Below the pieces are notes generated by a model, which worked only from the letters and a program-made list of their open reading frames with translations, was not told the origin of the DNA and did not search any database. A program made the translations under genes and the position numbers. A stretch of DNA of 64,000 bases from Argentina anserina (Eukaryota; Streptophyta; Magnoliopsida; Rosales; Rosaceae), in assembly GCF_933775445.1 (NCBI RefSeq), contig NC_065877.1, positions 17,732,001 to 17,796,000 of the forward strand, given 5' to 3'. The first letter of the stretch is position 1, and each line of letters begins with the position of its first letter. Positions 34,744 through 48,536 of the stretch are shown here, piece after piece.

Positions 34744-37372
34744 GTATCTTTCTGTAAGGCTTTCTGATGCGAGTTTCTATTGAATTTGAGAGTTTTGCAA
34801 GTGTGGGAGTGTGTTTCTTTCAAACTGAGTATCTTTACATCGTTTGCGTATCTTTACTATTCCAATTCTGTATCTTTACATCGTTTGCGTATCTTTACTA
34901 TTCAAATTGTGTATCTTTTCATTTCTCGTTTGAGTATTTTTCTGTAAGGCTTTCGGATGCGAGTTTCTATTGAATTTGAGAGTTTTGCAAGTGTGGGAGT
35001 GTGTTTCTTTTAAACTGAGTATCTTTACATCGTTTGCGTATCTTTACTATTCAAATTGTGTATCTTTTCATTTCTCGTTTGAGTATCTTTCTGTAAGGCT
35101 TTCGGATGCGAGTTTCTATTGAATTTGAGAGTTTTGCAAGTGTGGGAGTGTGTTTCTTTTAAACTGAGTATCTTTACATCGTTTGCGTATCTTTACTATT
35201 CCAATTGTGTATCTTTTCATTTCTCCTTTGAGTATCTTTCTGTAAGGCTTTCTGATGCGAGTTTCTATTGAATTTGAGAGTTTTGCAAGTGTGGGAGTGT
35301 GTTTCTTTCAAACTGAGTATCTTTACATCGTTTGCGTATGTTTACTATTCCAATTCTGTATCTTTACATCGTTTGCGTATCTTTACTATTCAAATTGTGT
35401 ATCTTTTCATTTCTCGTTTGAGTATCTTTCTGTAAGGCTTTCGGATGCGAGTTTCTATTGAATTTGAGAGTTTTGCAAGTGTGGGAGTGTGTTTCTTTTA
35501 AACTGAGTATCTTTACATCGTTTCGTATCTTTACTATTCAAATTGTGTATCTTTTCATTTCTCGTTTGAGTATCTTTCTGTAAGGCTTTCGGATGCGCGT
35601 TTCTATTGAATTTGAGAGTTTTGCAAGTGTGGGAGTGTGTTTCTTTTGAACTGAGTATCTTTACATCGTTTGCGTATCTTTACTATTCCAATTGTGTATC
35701 TTTTCATTTCTCGTTTGAGTATCTTTCTGTAAGGCTTTCTGATGCGAGTTTCTATTGAATTTGAGAGTTTTGCAAGTGTGGGAGTGTGTTTCTTTCAAAC
35801 TGAGTATCTTTACATCGTTTGCGTATCTTTACTATTCCAATTATGTATCTTTACATCGTTTGCGTATCTTTACTATTCAAATTGTGTATCTTTTCATTTC
35901 TCGTTTGAGTATCTTTCTGTAAGGCTTTCGGATGCGAGTTTCTATTGAATTTGAGAGTTTTGCAAGTGTGGGAGTGTGTTTCTTTTAAACTGAGTATCTT
36001 TACATCGTTTGCGTATCTTTACTATTCCAATTCTGTATCTTTTCATTTCTCGTTTGAGTATCTTTCTGTAAGGCTTTCTGATGCGAGTTTCTATTGAATT
36101 TGAGAGTTTTGCAAGTGTGGGAGTGTGTTTCTTTCAAACTGAGTATCTTTACATCGTTTGCGTATCTTTACTATTCCAATTCTGTATCTTTACATCGTTT
36201 GCGTATCTTTACTATTCAAATTGTGTATCTTTTCATTTCTCGTTTGAGTATCTTTCTGTAAGGCTTTCGGATGCGAGTTTCTATTGAATTTGAGAGTTTT
36301 GCAAGTGTGGGAGTGTGTTTCTTTTAAACTGAGTATCTTTACATCGTTTGCGTATCTTTACTATTCAAATTGTGTATCTTTTCATTTCTCGTTTGAGTAT
36401 CTTTCTGTAAGGCTTTCGGATGCGCGTTTCTATTGAATTTGAGAGTTTTGCAAGTGTGGGAGTGTGTTTCTTTTGAACTGAGTATCTTTACATCGTTTGC
36501 GTATCTTTACTATTCCAATTGTGTATCTTTTCATTTCTCGTTTGAGTATCTTTCTGTAAGGCTTTCTGATGCGAGTTTCTATTGAATTTGAGAGTTTTGC
36601 AAGTGTGGGAGTGTGTTTCTTTCAAACTGAGTATCTTTACATTGTTTGCGTATCTTTACTATTCCAATTCTGTATCTTTACATCGTTTGCGTATCTTTAC
36701 TATTCAAATTGTGTATCTTTTCATTTCTCGTTTGAGTATCTTTCTGTAAGGCTTTCGGATGCGAGTTTCTATTGAATTTGAGAGTTTTGCAAGTGTGGGA
36801 GTGTGTTTCTTTTAAACTGAGTATCTTTACATCGTTTGCGTATCTTTACTATTCAAATTGTGTATCTTTTCATTTCTCGTTTGAGTATCTTTCTGTAAGG
36901 CTTTCGGATGCGCGTTTCTATTGAATTTGAGAGTTTTGCAAGTGTGGGAGTGTGTTTCTTTTGAACTGAGTATCTTTACATCGTTTGCGTATCTTTACTA
37001 TTCCAATTGTGTATCTTTTCATTTCTCGTTTGAGTATCTTTCTGTAAGGCTTTCTGATGCGAGTTTCTATTGAATTTGAGAGTTTTGCAAGTGTGGGAGT
37101 GTGTTTCTTTCAAACTGAGTATCTTTACATCGTTTGCGTATCTTTACTATTCCAATTCTGTATCTTTACATCGTTTGCGTATCTTTACTATTCAAATTGT
37201 GTATCTTTTCATTTCTCGTTTGAGTATCTTTCTGTAAGGCTTTCGGATGCGAGTTTCTATTGAATTTGAGAGTTTTGCAAGTGTGGGAGTGTGTTTCTTT
37301 TAAACTGAGTATCTTTACATCGTTTGCGTATCTTTACTATTCCAATTCTGTATCTTTTCATTTCTCGTTTGA
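34744..37372 (+). repeat. Satellite block of mixed 488- and 339-bp groups
   Basis: It has 16 monomers with regular 149/190-bp lengths. The exception is a 148-bp unit at 35422-35569, which has lost one G (CGTTTCG). Units with GATGCGCG plus TTTTGAACTG recur at 35570, 36397 and 36885. Confidence 0.82.
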
Positions 37373-39026
37373 GTATCTTTCTGTAAGGCTTTCTGATGCG
37401 AGTTTCTATTGAATTTGAGAGTTTTGCAAGTGTGGGAGTGTGTTTCTTTCAAACTGAGTATCTTTACATCGTTTGCGTATCTTTACTATTCCAATTCTGT
37501 ATCTTTACATCGTTTGCGTATCTTTACTATTCAAATTGTGTATCTTTTCATTTCTCGTTTGAGTATCTTTTTGTAAGGCTTTCGGATGCGAGTTTCTATT
37601 GAATTTGAGAGTTTTGCAAGTGTGGGAGTGTGTTTCTTTTAGACTGAGTATCTTTACATCGTTTGCGTATCTTTACTATTCCAATTGTGTATCTTTTCAT
37701 TTCTCGTTTGAGTATCTTTCTGTAAGGCTTTCTGATGCGAGTTTCTATTGAATTTGAGAGTTTTGCAAGTGTGGGAGTGTCTTTCTTTCAAACTTAGTAT
37801 CTTTACATCGTTTGCGTATCTTTACTATTCCAATTGTGTATCTTTTCATTTCTCGTTTGAGTATCTTTCTGTAAGGCTTTCGGATGCGAGTTTCTATTGA
37901 ATTTGAGAGTTTTGCAAGTGTGGGAGTGTGTTTCTTTCAAACTGAGTATCTTTACATCGTTTGCGTATCTTTACTATTCCAATTCTGTATCTTTACATCG
38001 TTTGCGTATCTTTACTATTCAAATTGTGTATCTTTTCATTTCTCGTTTGAGTATCTTTCTGTAAGGCTTTCGGATGCGAGTTTCTATTGAATTTGAGAGT
38101 TTTGCAAGTGTGGGAGTGTGTTTCTTTTAAACTGAGTATCTTTACATCGTTTGCATATCTTTACTATTCAAATTGTGTATCTTTTCATTTCTCGTTTGAG
38201 TATCTTTCTGTAAGGCTTTCGGATGCGAGTTTCTATTGAATTTGAGAGTTTTGCAAGTGTGGGAGTGTGTTTCTTTTAAACTGAGTATCTTTACATCGTT
38301 TGCGTATCTTTACTATTCCAATTGTGTATCTTTTCATTTCTCGTTTGAGTATCTTTCTGTAAGGCTTTCTGATGCGAGTTTCTATTGAATTTGAGAGTTT
38401 TGCAAGTGTGGGAGTGTGTTTCTTTCAAACTGAGTATCTTTACATCGTTTGCGTATCTTTACTATTCCAATTCTGTATCTTTACATCGTTTGCGTATCTT
38501 TACTATTCAAATTGTGTATCTTTTCATTTCTCGTTTGAGTATCTTTCTGTAAGGCTTTCGGATGCGAGTTTCTATTGAATTTGAGAGTTTTGCAAGTGTG
38601 GGAGTGTGTTTCTTTTAAACTGAGTATCTTTACATCGTTTGCGTATCTTTACTATTCCAATTGTGTATCTTTTCATTTCTCGTTTGAGTATCTTTCTGTA
38701 AGGCTTTCTGATGCGAGTTTCTATTGAATTTGAGAGTTTTGCAAGTGTGGGAGTGTCTTTCTTTCAAACTGAGTATCTTTACATCGTTTGCGTATCTTTA
38801 CTATTCCAATTGTGTATCTTTTCATTTCTCGTTTGAGTATCTTTCTGTAAGGCTTTCTGATGCGAGTTTCTATTGAATTTGAGAGTTTTGCCAGTGTGGG
38901 AGTGTGTTTCTTTCAAACTGAGTATCTTTACATCGTTTGCGTATCTTTACTATTCCAATTCTGTATCTTTACATCGTTTGCGTATCTTTACTATTCAAAT
39001 TGTGTATCTTTTCATTTCTCGTTTGA
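37373..39026 (+). repeat. Satellite segment duplicated at 45228-46882
   Basis: The ten-monomer order 190, 149, 149, 190, 149, 149, 190, 149, 149, 190 and its markers recur 7855 bp away. The markers are TTTTTGTAAGG, TTTTAGACTG, GTGTCTTTC, CATATC and GCCAGTG, in that order. The copies are 1654 and 1655 bp. Confidence 0.8.
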
Positions 39027-42000
39027 GTATCTTTCTGTAAGGCTTTCTGATGCGAGTTTCTATTGAATTTGAGAGTTTTGCAAGTGTGGGAGTGTGTTTC
39101 TTTTAAACTGAGTATCTTTACTATTCCAATTGTGTATCTTTTCATTTCTCGTTTGAGTATCTTTCTGTAAGGCTTTCTGATGCGAGTTTCTATTGAATTT
39201 GAGAGTTTTGCAAGTGTGGGAGTGTGTTTCTTTTAAACTGAGTATCTTTACATCGTTTGCGTATCTTTACTATTCCAATTTTGTATCTTTACATCGTTTG
39301 CGTATCTTTACTATTCAAATTGTGTATCTTTTCATTTCTCGTTTGAGTATGTTTCTGTAAGGCTTTCGGATGCGAGTTTCTATTGAATTTGAGAGTTTTG
39401 CAAGTGTGGGAGTGTGTTTCTTTTAAACTGAGTATCTTTACATCGTTTGCGTATCTTTACTATTCCAATTGTGTATCTTTTCATTTCTCGTTTGAGTATC
39501 TTTCTGTAAGGCTTTCTGATGCGAGTTTCTATTGAATTTGAGAGTTTTGCAAGTGTGGGAGTGTCTTTCTTTCAAACTGAGTATCTTTACATCGTTTGCG
39601 TATCTTTACTATTCCAATTGTGTATCTTTTCATTTCTCGTTTGAGTATCTTTCTGTAAGGCTTTCTGATGCGAGTTTCTATTGAATTTGAGAGTTTTGCC
39701 AGTGTGGGAGTGTGTTTCTTTCAAACTGAGTATCTTTACATCGTTTGCGTATCTTTACTATTCCAATTCTGTATCTTTACATCGTTTGCGTATCTTTACT
39801 ATTCAAATTGTGTATCTTTTCATTTCTTGTTTGAGTATCTTTCTGTAAGGCTTTCGGATGCGAGTTTCTATGGAATTTGAGAGTTTTGCAAGTGTGGGAG
39901 TGTGTTTCTTTTAAACTGAGTATCTTTACTATTCCAATTGTGTATCTTTTCATTTCTCGTTTGAGTATCTTTCTGTAAGGCTTTCTGATGCGAGTTTCTA
40001 TTGAATTTGAGAGTTTTGCAAGTGTGGGAGTGTGTTTCTTTCAAACTGAGTATCTTTACATCGTTTGCGTATCTTTACTATTCCAATTCTGTATCTTTAC
40101 ATCGTTTGCGTATCTTTACTATTCAAATTGTGTATCTTTTCATTTCTCGTTTGAGTATCTTTCTGTAAGGCTTTCGGATGCGAGTTTCTATTGAATTTGA
40201 GAGTTTTGCAAGTGTGGGAGTGTGTTTCTTTTAAACTGAGTATCTTTACATCGTTTGCGTATCTTTACTATTCCAATTGTGTATCTTTTCATTTCTCGTT
40301 TGAGTATCTTTCTGTAAGGCTTTCTGATGCGAGTTTCTATTGAATTTGAGAGTTTTGCAAGTGTGGGAGTGTGTTTCTTTCAAACTGAGTATCTTTACAT
40401 CGTTTGCGTATCTTTACTATTCCAATTGTGTATCTTTACATCGTTTGCGTATCTTTAATATTCAAATTGTGTATCTTTTCATTTCTCGTTTGAGTATCTT
40501 TCTGTAAGGCTTTCGGATGCGAGTTTCTATTGAATTTGAGAGTTTTGCAAGTGTGGGAGTGTGTTTCTTTTAAACTGAGTATCTTTACATCGTTTGCGTA
40601 TCTTTACTATTCCAATTGTGTATCTTTTCATTTCTCGTTTGAGTATCTTTCTGTAAGGCTTTCTGATGCGAGTTTCTATTGAATTTGAGAGTTTTGCAAG
40701 TGTGGGAGTGTCTTTCTTTCAAACTGAGTATCTTTACATCGTTTGCGTATCTTTACTATTCCAATTGTGTATCTTTTCATTTCTCGTTTGAGTATCTTTC
40801 TGTAAGGCTTTCTGATGCGAGTTTCTATTGAATTTGAGAGTTTTGCCAGTGTGGGAGTGTGTTTCTTTCAAACTGAGTATCTTTACATCGTTTGCGTATC
40901 TTTACTATTCCAATTCTGTATCTTTACATCGTTTGCGTATCTTTACTATTCAAATTGTGTATCTTTTCATTTCTTGTTTGAGTATCTTTCTGTAAGGCTT
41001 TCGGATGCGAGTTTCTATTGAATTTGAGAGTTTTGCAAGTGTGGGAGTGTGTTTCTTTTAAACTGAGTATCTTTACTATTCCAATTGTGTATCTTTTCAT
41101 TTCTCGTTTGAGTATCTTTCTGTAAGGCTTTCTGATGCGAGTTTCTATTGAATTTGAGAGTTTTGCAAGTGTGGGAGTGTGTTTCTTTTAAACTGAGTAT
41201 CTTTACATCGTTTGCGTATCTTTACTATTCCAATTTTGTATCTTTACATCGTTTGCGTATCTTTACTATTCAAATTGTGTATCTTTTCATTTCTCGTTTG
41301 AGTATGTTTCTGTAAGGCTTTCGGATGCGAGTTTCTATTGAATTTGAGAGTTTTGCAAGTGTGGGAGTGTGTTTCTTTTAAACTGAGTATCTTTACATCG
41401 TTTGCGTATCTTTACTATTCCAATTGTGTATCTTTTCATTTCTCGTTTGAGTATCTTTCTGTAAGGCTTTCTGATGCGAGTTTCTATTGAATTTGAGAGT
41501 TTTGCAAGTGTGGGAGTGTCTTTCTTTCAAACTGAGTATCTTTACATCGTTTGCGTATCTTTACTATTCCAATTGTGTATCTTTTCATTTCTCGTTTGAG
41601 TATCTTTCTGTAAGGCTTTCTGATGCGAGTTTCTATTGAATTTGAGAGTTTTGCCAGTGTGGGAGTGTGTTTCTTTCAAACTGAGTATCTTTACATCGTT
41701 TGCGTATCTTTACTATTCCAATTCTGTATCTTTACATCGTTTGCGTATCTTTACTATTCAAATTGTGTATCTTTTCATTTCTTGTTTGAGTATCTTTCTG
41801 TAAGGCTTTCGGATGCGAGTTTCTATGGAATTTGAGAGTTTTGCAAGTGTGGGAGTGTGTTTCTTTTAAACTGAGTATCTTTACTATTCCAATTGTGTAT
41901 CTTTTCATTTCTCGTTTGAGTATCTTTCTGTAAGGCTTTCTGATGCGAGTTTCTATTGAATTTGAGAGTTTTGCAAGTGTGGGAGTGTGTTTCTTTCAAA

Positions 42001-42597
42001 CTGAGTATCTTTACATCGTTTGCGTATCTTTACTATTCCAATTCTGTATCTTTACATCGTTTGCGTATCTTTACTATTCAAATTGTGTATCTTTTCATTT
42101 CTCGTTTGAGTATCTTTCTGTAAGGCTTTCGGATGCGAGTTTCTATTGAATTTGAGAGTTTTGCAAGTGTGGGAGTGTGTTTCTTTTAAACTGAGTATCT
42201 TTACATCGTTTGCGTATCTTTACTATTCCAATTCTGTATCTTTACATCGTTTGCGTATCTTTACTATTCAAATTGTGTATCTTTTCATTTCTCGTTTGAG
42301 TATCTTTCTGTAAGGCTTTCGGATGCGAGTTTCTATTGAATTTGAGAGTTTTGCAAGTGTGGGAGTGTGTTTCTTTTAAACTGAGTATCTTTACATCGTT
42401 TGCGTATCTTTACTATTCAAATTGTGTATCTTTTCATTTCTCGTTTGAGTATCTTTCTGTAAGGCTTTCGGATGCGCGTTTCTATTGAATTTGAGAGTTT
42501 TGCAAGTGTGGGAGTGTGTTTCTTTTGAACTGAGTATCTTTACATCGTTTGCGTATCTTTACTATTCCAATTGTGTATCTTTTCATTTCTCGTTTGA
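38837..42597 (+). repeat. 1955-bp higher-order repeat with 130-bp monomers
   Basis: Copies start at 38837 and 40792. The first eight monomers (190, 130, 190, 149, 149, 190, 130, 190; 1318 bp) agree in order and carry shared markers: GCCAGTG, CCAATTTTG, GTATGTTTC and TATGGAATTT (near 39869 and 41824). After that one 149-bp unit in copy 1 is a 190-bp unit in copy 2. The start overlaps the end of the 37373-39026 segment. Confidence 0.82.
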
Positions 42598-45227
42598 GTA
42601 TCTTTCTGTAAGGCTTTCTGATGCGAGTTTCTATTGAATTTGAGAGTTTTGCAAGTGTGGGAGTGTGTTTCTTTCAAACTGAGTATCTTTACATCGTTTG
42701 CGTATCTTTACTATTCCAATTCTGTATCTTTACATCGTTTGCGTATCTTTACTATTCAAATTGTGTATCTTTTCATTTCTCGTTTGAGTATCTTTCTGTA
42801 AGGCTTTCGGATGCGAGTTTCTATTGAATTTGAGAGTTTTGCAAGTGTGGGAGTGTGTTTCTTTTAAACTGAGTATCTTTACATCGTTTGCGTATCTTTA
42901 CTATTCAAATTGTGTATCTTTTCATTTCTCGTTTGAGTATCTTTCTGTAAGGCTTTCGGATGCGCGTTTCTATTGAATTTGAGAGTTTTGCAAGTGTGGG
43001 AGTGTGTTTCTTTTGAACTGAGTATCTTTACATCGTTTGCGTATCTTTACTATTCCAATTGTGTATCTTTTCATTTCTCGTTTGAGTATCTTTCTGTAAG
43101 GCTTTCTGATGCGAGTTTCTATTGAATTTGAGAGTTTTGCAAGTGTGGGAGTGTGTTTCTTTTAAACTGAGTATCTTTACATCGTTTGCGTATCTTTACT
43201 ATTCCAATTCTGTATCTTTACATCGTTTGCGTATCTTTACTATTCAAATTGTGTATCTTTTCATTTCTCGTTTGAGTATCTTTCTGTAAGGCTTTCGGAT
43301 GCGAGTTTCTATTGAATTTGAGAGTTTTGCAAGTGTGGGAGTGTGTTTCTTTTAAACTGAGTATCTTTACATCGTTTGCGTATCTTTACTATTCCAATTC
43401 TGTATCTTTTCATTTCTCGTTTGAGTATCTTTCTGTAAGGCTTTCTGATGCGAGTTTCTATTGAATTTGAGAGTTTTGCAAGTGTGGGAGTGTGTTTCTT
43501 TCAAAGTGAGTATCTTTACATCGTTTGCGTATCTTTACTATTCCAATTCTGTATCTTTACATCGTTTGCGTATCTTTACTATTCAAATTGTGTATCTTTT
43601 CATTTCTCGTTTGAGTATCTTTTTGTAAGGCTTTCGGATGCGAGTTTCTATTGAATTTGAGAGTTTTGCAAGTGTGGGAGTGTGTTTCTTTTAGACTGAG
43701 TATCTTTACATCGTTTGCGTATCTTTACTATTCCAATTGTGTATCTTTTCATTTCTCGTTTGAGTATCTTTCTGTAAGGCTTTCTGATGCGAGTTTCTAT
43801 TGAATTTGAGAGTTTTGCAAGTGTGGGAGTGTGTTTCTTTTGAACTGAGTATCTTTACATCGTTTGCGTATCTTTACTATTCCAATTGTGTATCTTTTCA
43901 TTTCTCGTTTGAGTATCTTTCTGTAAGGCTTTCGGATGCGAGTTTCTATTGAATTTGAGAGTTTTGCAAGTGTGGGAGTGTGTTTCTTTTAAACTGAGTA
44001 TCTTTACATCGTTTGCGTATCTTTACTATTCCAATTCTGTATCTTTACATCGTTTGCGTATCTTTACTATTCAAATTGTGTATCTTTTCATTTCTCGTTT
44101 GAGTATCTTTCTGTAAGGCTTTCGGATGCGAGTTTCTATTGAATTTGAGAGTTTTGCAAGTGTGGGAGTGTGTTTCTTTTAAACTGAGTATCTTTACATC
44201 GTTTGCGTATCTTTACTATTCAAATTGTGTATCTTTTCATTTCTCGTTTGAGTATCTTTCTGTAAGGCTTTCGGATGCGCGTTTCTATTGAATTTGAGAG
44301 TTTTGCAAGTGTGGGAGTGTGTTTCTTTTGAACTGAGTATCTTTACATCGTTTGCGTATCTTTACTATTCCAATTGTGTATCTTTTCATTTCTCGTTTGA
44401 GTATCTTTCTGTAAGGCTTTCTGATGCGAGTTTCTATTGAATTTGAGAGTTTTGCAAGTGTGGGAGTGTGTTTCTTTCAAACTGAGTATCTTTACATCGT
44501 TTGCGTATCTTTACTATTCCAATTCTGTATCTTTACATCGTTTGCGTATCTTTACTATTCAAATTGTGTATCTTTTCATTTCTCGTTTGAGTATCTTTCT
44601 GTAAGGCTTTCGGATGCGAGTTTCTATTGAATTTGAGAGTTTTGCAAGTGTGGGAGTGTGTTTCTTTTAAACTGAGTATCTTTACATCGTTTGCGTATCT
44701 TTACTATTCAAATTGTGTATCTTTTCATTTCTCGTTTGAGTATCTTTCTGTAAGGCTTTCGGATGCGCGTTTCTATTGAATTTGAGAGTTTTGCAAGTGT
44801 GGGAGTGTGTTTCTTTTGAACTGAGTATCTTTACATCGTTTGCGTATCTTTACTATTCCAATTGTGTATCTTTTCATTTCTCGTTTGAGTATCTTTCTGT
44901 AAGGCTTTCTGATGCGAGTTTCTATTGAATTTGAGAGTTTTGCAAGTGTGGGAGTGTGTTTCTTTCAAACTGAGTATCTTTACATCGTTTGCGTATCTTT
45001 ACTATTCCAATTCTGTATCTTTACATCGTTTGCGTATCTTTACTATTCAAATTGTGTATCTTTTCATTTCTCGTTTGAGTATCTTTCTGTAAGGCTTTCG
45101 GATGCGAGTTTCTATTGAATTTGAGAGTTTTGCAAGTGTGGGAGTGTGTTTCTTTTAAACTGAGTATCTTTACATCGTTTGCGTATCTTTACTATTCCAA
45201 TTCTGTATCTTTTCATTTCTCGTTTGA
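42598..45227 (+). repeat. 1803-bp higher-order repeat
   Basis: Copies start at 42598 and 44401. The shared part includes paired 190-bp units at 43425 and 45228, both with TTTCAAAGTGAG and TTTTTGTAAGG, each followed by a TTTTAGACTG unit. The copies then diverge: 43764 has TTTTGAAC, while 45568 follows the order seen at 37712. Confidence 0.8.
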
Positions 45228-46882
45228 GTATCTTTCTGTAAGGCTTTCTGATGCGAGTTTCTATTGAATTTGAGAGTTTTGCAAGTGTGGGAGTGTGTTT
45301 CTTTCAAAGTGAGTATCTTTACATCGTTTGCGTATCTTTACTATTCCAATTCTGTATCTTTACATCGTTTGCGTATCTTTACTATTCAAATTGTGTATCT
45401 TTTCATTTCTCGTTTGAGTATCTTTTTGTAAGGCTTTCGGATGCGAGTTTCTATTGAATTTGAGAGTTTTGCAAGTGTGGGAGTGTGTTTCTTTTAGACT
45501 GAGTATCTTTACATCGTTTTGCGTATCTTTACTATTCCAATTGTGTATCTTTTCATTTCTCGTTTGAGTATCTTTCTGTAAGGCTTTCTGATGCGAGTTT
45601 CTATTGAATTTGAGAGTTTTGCAAGTGTGGGAGTGTCTTTCTTTCAAACTGAGTATCTTTACATCGTTTGCGTATCTTTACTATTCCAATTGTGTATCTT
45701 TTCATTTCTCGTTTGAGTATCTTTCTGTAAGGCTTTCGGATGCGAGTTTCTATTGAATTTGAGAGTTTTGCAAGTGTGGGAGTGTGTTTCTTTCAAACTG
45801 AGTATCTTTACATCGTTTGCGTATCTTTACTATTCCAATTCTGTATCTTTACATCGTTTGCGTATCTTTACTATTCAAATTGTGTATCTTTTCATTTCTC
45901 GTTTGAGTATCTTTCTGTAAGGCTTTCGGATGCGAGTTTCTATTGAATTTGAGAGTTTTGCAAGTGTGGGAGTGTGTTTCTTTTAAACTGAGTATCTTTA
46001 CATCGTTTGCATATCTTTACTATTCAAATTGTGTATCTTTTCATTTCTCGTTTGAGTATCTTTCTGTAAGGCTTTCGGATGCGAGTTTCTATTGAATTTG
46101 AGAGTTTTGCAAGTGTGGGAGTGTGTTTCTTTTAAACTGAGTATCTTTACATCGTTTGCGTATCTTTACTATTCCAATTGTGTATCTTTTCATTTCTCGT
46201 TTGAGTATCTTTCTGTAAGGCTTTCTGATGCGAGTTTCTATTGAATTTGAGAGTTTTGCAAGTGTGGGAGTGTGTTTCTTTCAAACTGAGTATCTTTACA
46301 TCGTTTGCGTATCTTTACTATTCCAATTCTGTATCTTTACATCGTTTGCGTATCTTTACTATTCAAATTGTGTATCTTTTCATTTCTCGTTTGAGTATCT
46401 TTCTGTAAGGCTTTCGGATGCGAGTTTCTATTGAATTTGAGAGTTTTGCAAGTGTGGGAGTGTGTTTCTTTTAAACTGAGTATCTTTACATCGTTTGCGT
46501 ATCTTTACTATTCCAATTGTGTATCTTTTCATTTCTCGTTTGAGTATCTTTCTGTAAGGCTTTCGGATGCGAGTTTCTATTGAATTTGAGAGTTTTGCAA
46601 GTGTGGGAGTGTCTTTCTTTCAAACTGAGTATCTTTACATCGTTTGCGTATCTTTACTATTCCAATTGTGTATCTTTTCATTTCTCGTTTGAGTATCTTT
46701 CTGTAAGGCTTTCTGATGCGAGTTTCTATTGAATTTGAGAGTTTTGCCAGTGTGGGAGTGTGTTTCTTTCAAACTGAGTATCTTTACATCGTTTGCGTAT
46801 CTTTACTATTCCAATTCTGTATCTTTACATCGTTTGCGTATCTTTACTATTCAAATTGTGTATCTTTTCATTTCTTGTTTGA
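45228..46882 (+). repeat. Second copy of the 37373-39026 segment
   Basis: Same ten-monomer order and markers. The unit at 45418-45567 is 150 bp because of one extra T (CGTTTTGCG). That insertion keeps a minus-strand frame open at 45360-45647, which is a chance product of a monomer length divisible by three. Confidence 0.8.
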
Positions 46883-48536
46883 GTATCTTTCTGTAAGGCT
46901 TTCGGATGCGAGTTTCTATTGAATTTGAGAGTTTTGCAAGTGTGGGAGTGTGTTTCTTTTAAACTGTGTATCTTTTCATTTCTCGTTTGAGTATCTTTCT
47001 ATAAGGCTTTCTGATGCGAGTTTCTATTGAATTTGAGAGTTTTGCAAGTGTGGGAGTGTGTTTCTTTCAAACTGAGTATCTTTACATCGTTTGCGTATCT
47101 TTACTATTCCAATTCTGTATCTTTACATCGTTTGCGTATCTTTACTATTCAAATTGTGTATCTTTTCATTTCTCGTTTGAGTATCTTTCTGTAAGGCTTT
47201 CGGATGCGAGTTTCTATTGAATTTGAGAGTTTTGCAAGTGTGGGAGTGTGTTTCTTTTAAACTGAGTATCTTTACATCGTTTGCGTATCTTTACTATTCC
47301 AATTTTGTATCTTTACATCGTTTGCGTATCTTTACTATTCAAATTGTGTATCTTTTCATTTCTCGTTTGAGTATGTTTCTGTAAGGCTTTCGGATGCGAG
47401 TTTCTATTGAATTTGAGAGTTTTGCAAGTGTGGGAGTGTGTTTCTTTTAAACTGAGTATCTTTACATCGTTTGCGTATCTTTACTATTCCAATTGTGTAT
47501 CTTTTCATTTCTCGTTGGAGTATCTTTCTGTAAGGCTTTCTGATGCGAGTTTCTATTGAATTTGAGAGTTTTGCAAGTGTGGGAGTGTGTTTCTTTCAAA
47601 CTGAGTATCTTTACATCGTTTGCGTATCTTTACTATTCCAATTCTGTATCTTTACATCGTTTGCGTATCTTTACTATTCAAATTGTGTATCTTTTCATTT
47701 CTCGTTTGAGTATCTTTCTGTAAGGCTTTCGGATGCGAGTTTCTATTGAATTTGAGAGTTTTGCAAGTGTGGGAGTGTGTTTCTTTTAAACTGAGTATCT
47801 TTACATCGTTTGCGTATCTTTACTATTCAAATTGTGTATCTTTTCATTTCTCGTTTGAGTATCTTTCTGTAAGGCTTTCGGATGCGCGTTTCTATTGAAT
47901 TTGAGAGTTTTGCAAGTGTGGGAGTGTGTTTCTTTTGAACTGAGTATCTTTACATCGTTTGCGTATCTTTACTATTCCAATTGTGTATCTTTTCATTTCT
48001 CGTTTGAGTATCTTTCTGTAAGGCTTTCGGATGCGAGTTTCTATTGAATTTGAGAGTTTTGCAAGTGTGGGAGTGTGTTTCTTTCAAACTGAGTATCTTT
48101 ACATCGTTTGCGTATCTTTACTATTCCAATTTTGTATCTTTACATCGTTTGCGTATCTTTACTATTCCAATTCTGTATCTTTACATCGTTTGCGTATCTT
48201 TACTATTCAAATTGTGTATCTTTTCATTTCTCGTTTGAGTATCTTTCTGTAAGGCTTTCGGATGCGAGTTTCTATTGAATTTGAGAGTTTTGCAAGTGTG
48301 GGAGTGTGTTTCTTTTAAACTGAGTATCTTTACATCGTTTGCATATCTTTACTATTCAAATTGTGTATCTTTTCATTTCTCGTTTGAGTATCTTTCTGTA
48401 AGGCTTTCGGATGCGAGTTTCTATTGAATTTGAGAGTTTTGCAAGTGTGGGAGTGTGTTTCTTTTAAACTGAGTATCTTTACATCGTTTGCGTATCTTTA
48501 CTATTCCAATTGTGTATCTTTTCATTTCTCGTTTGA
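46883..48536 (+). repeat. Satellite block with a 108-bp and a 231-bp monomer
   Basis: The unit at 46883-46990 is 108 bp and lacks a full 41-bp pair of modules. It is the shortest unit seen. The unit at 48008-48238 is 231 bp, with a private CCAATTTTG in its first 22-bp module. Units at 47181 and 47371 repeat the CCAATTTTG and GTATGTTTC pair seen at 39157 and 41112. Confidence 0.82.

Noticed and set aside
45360..45647. 95-codon minus-strand frame
   Set aside because: It is opened by a single extra T that makes one monomer 150 bp; no other monomer shows it.
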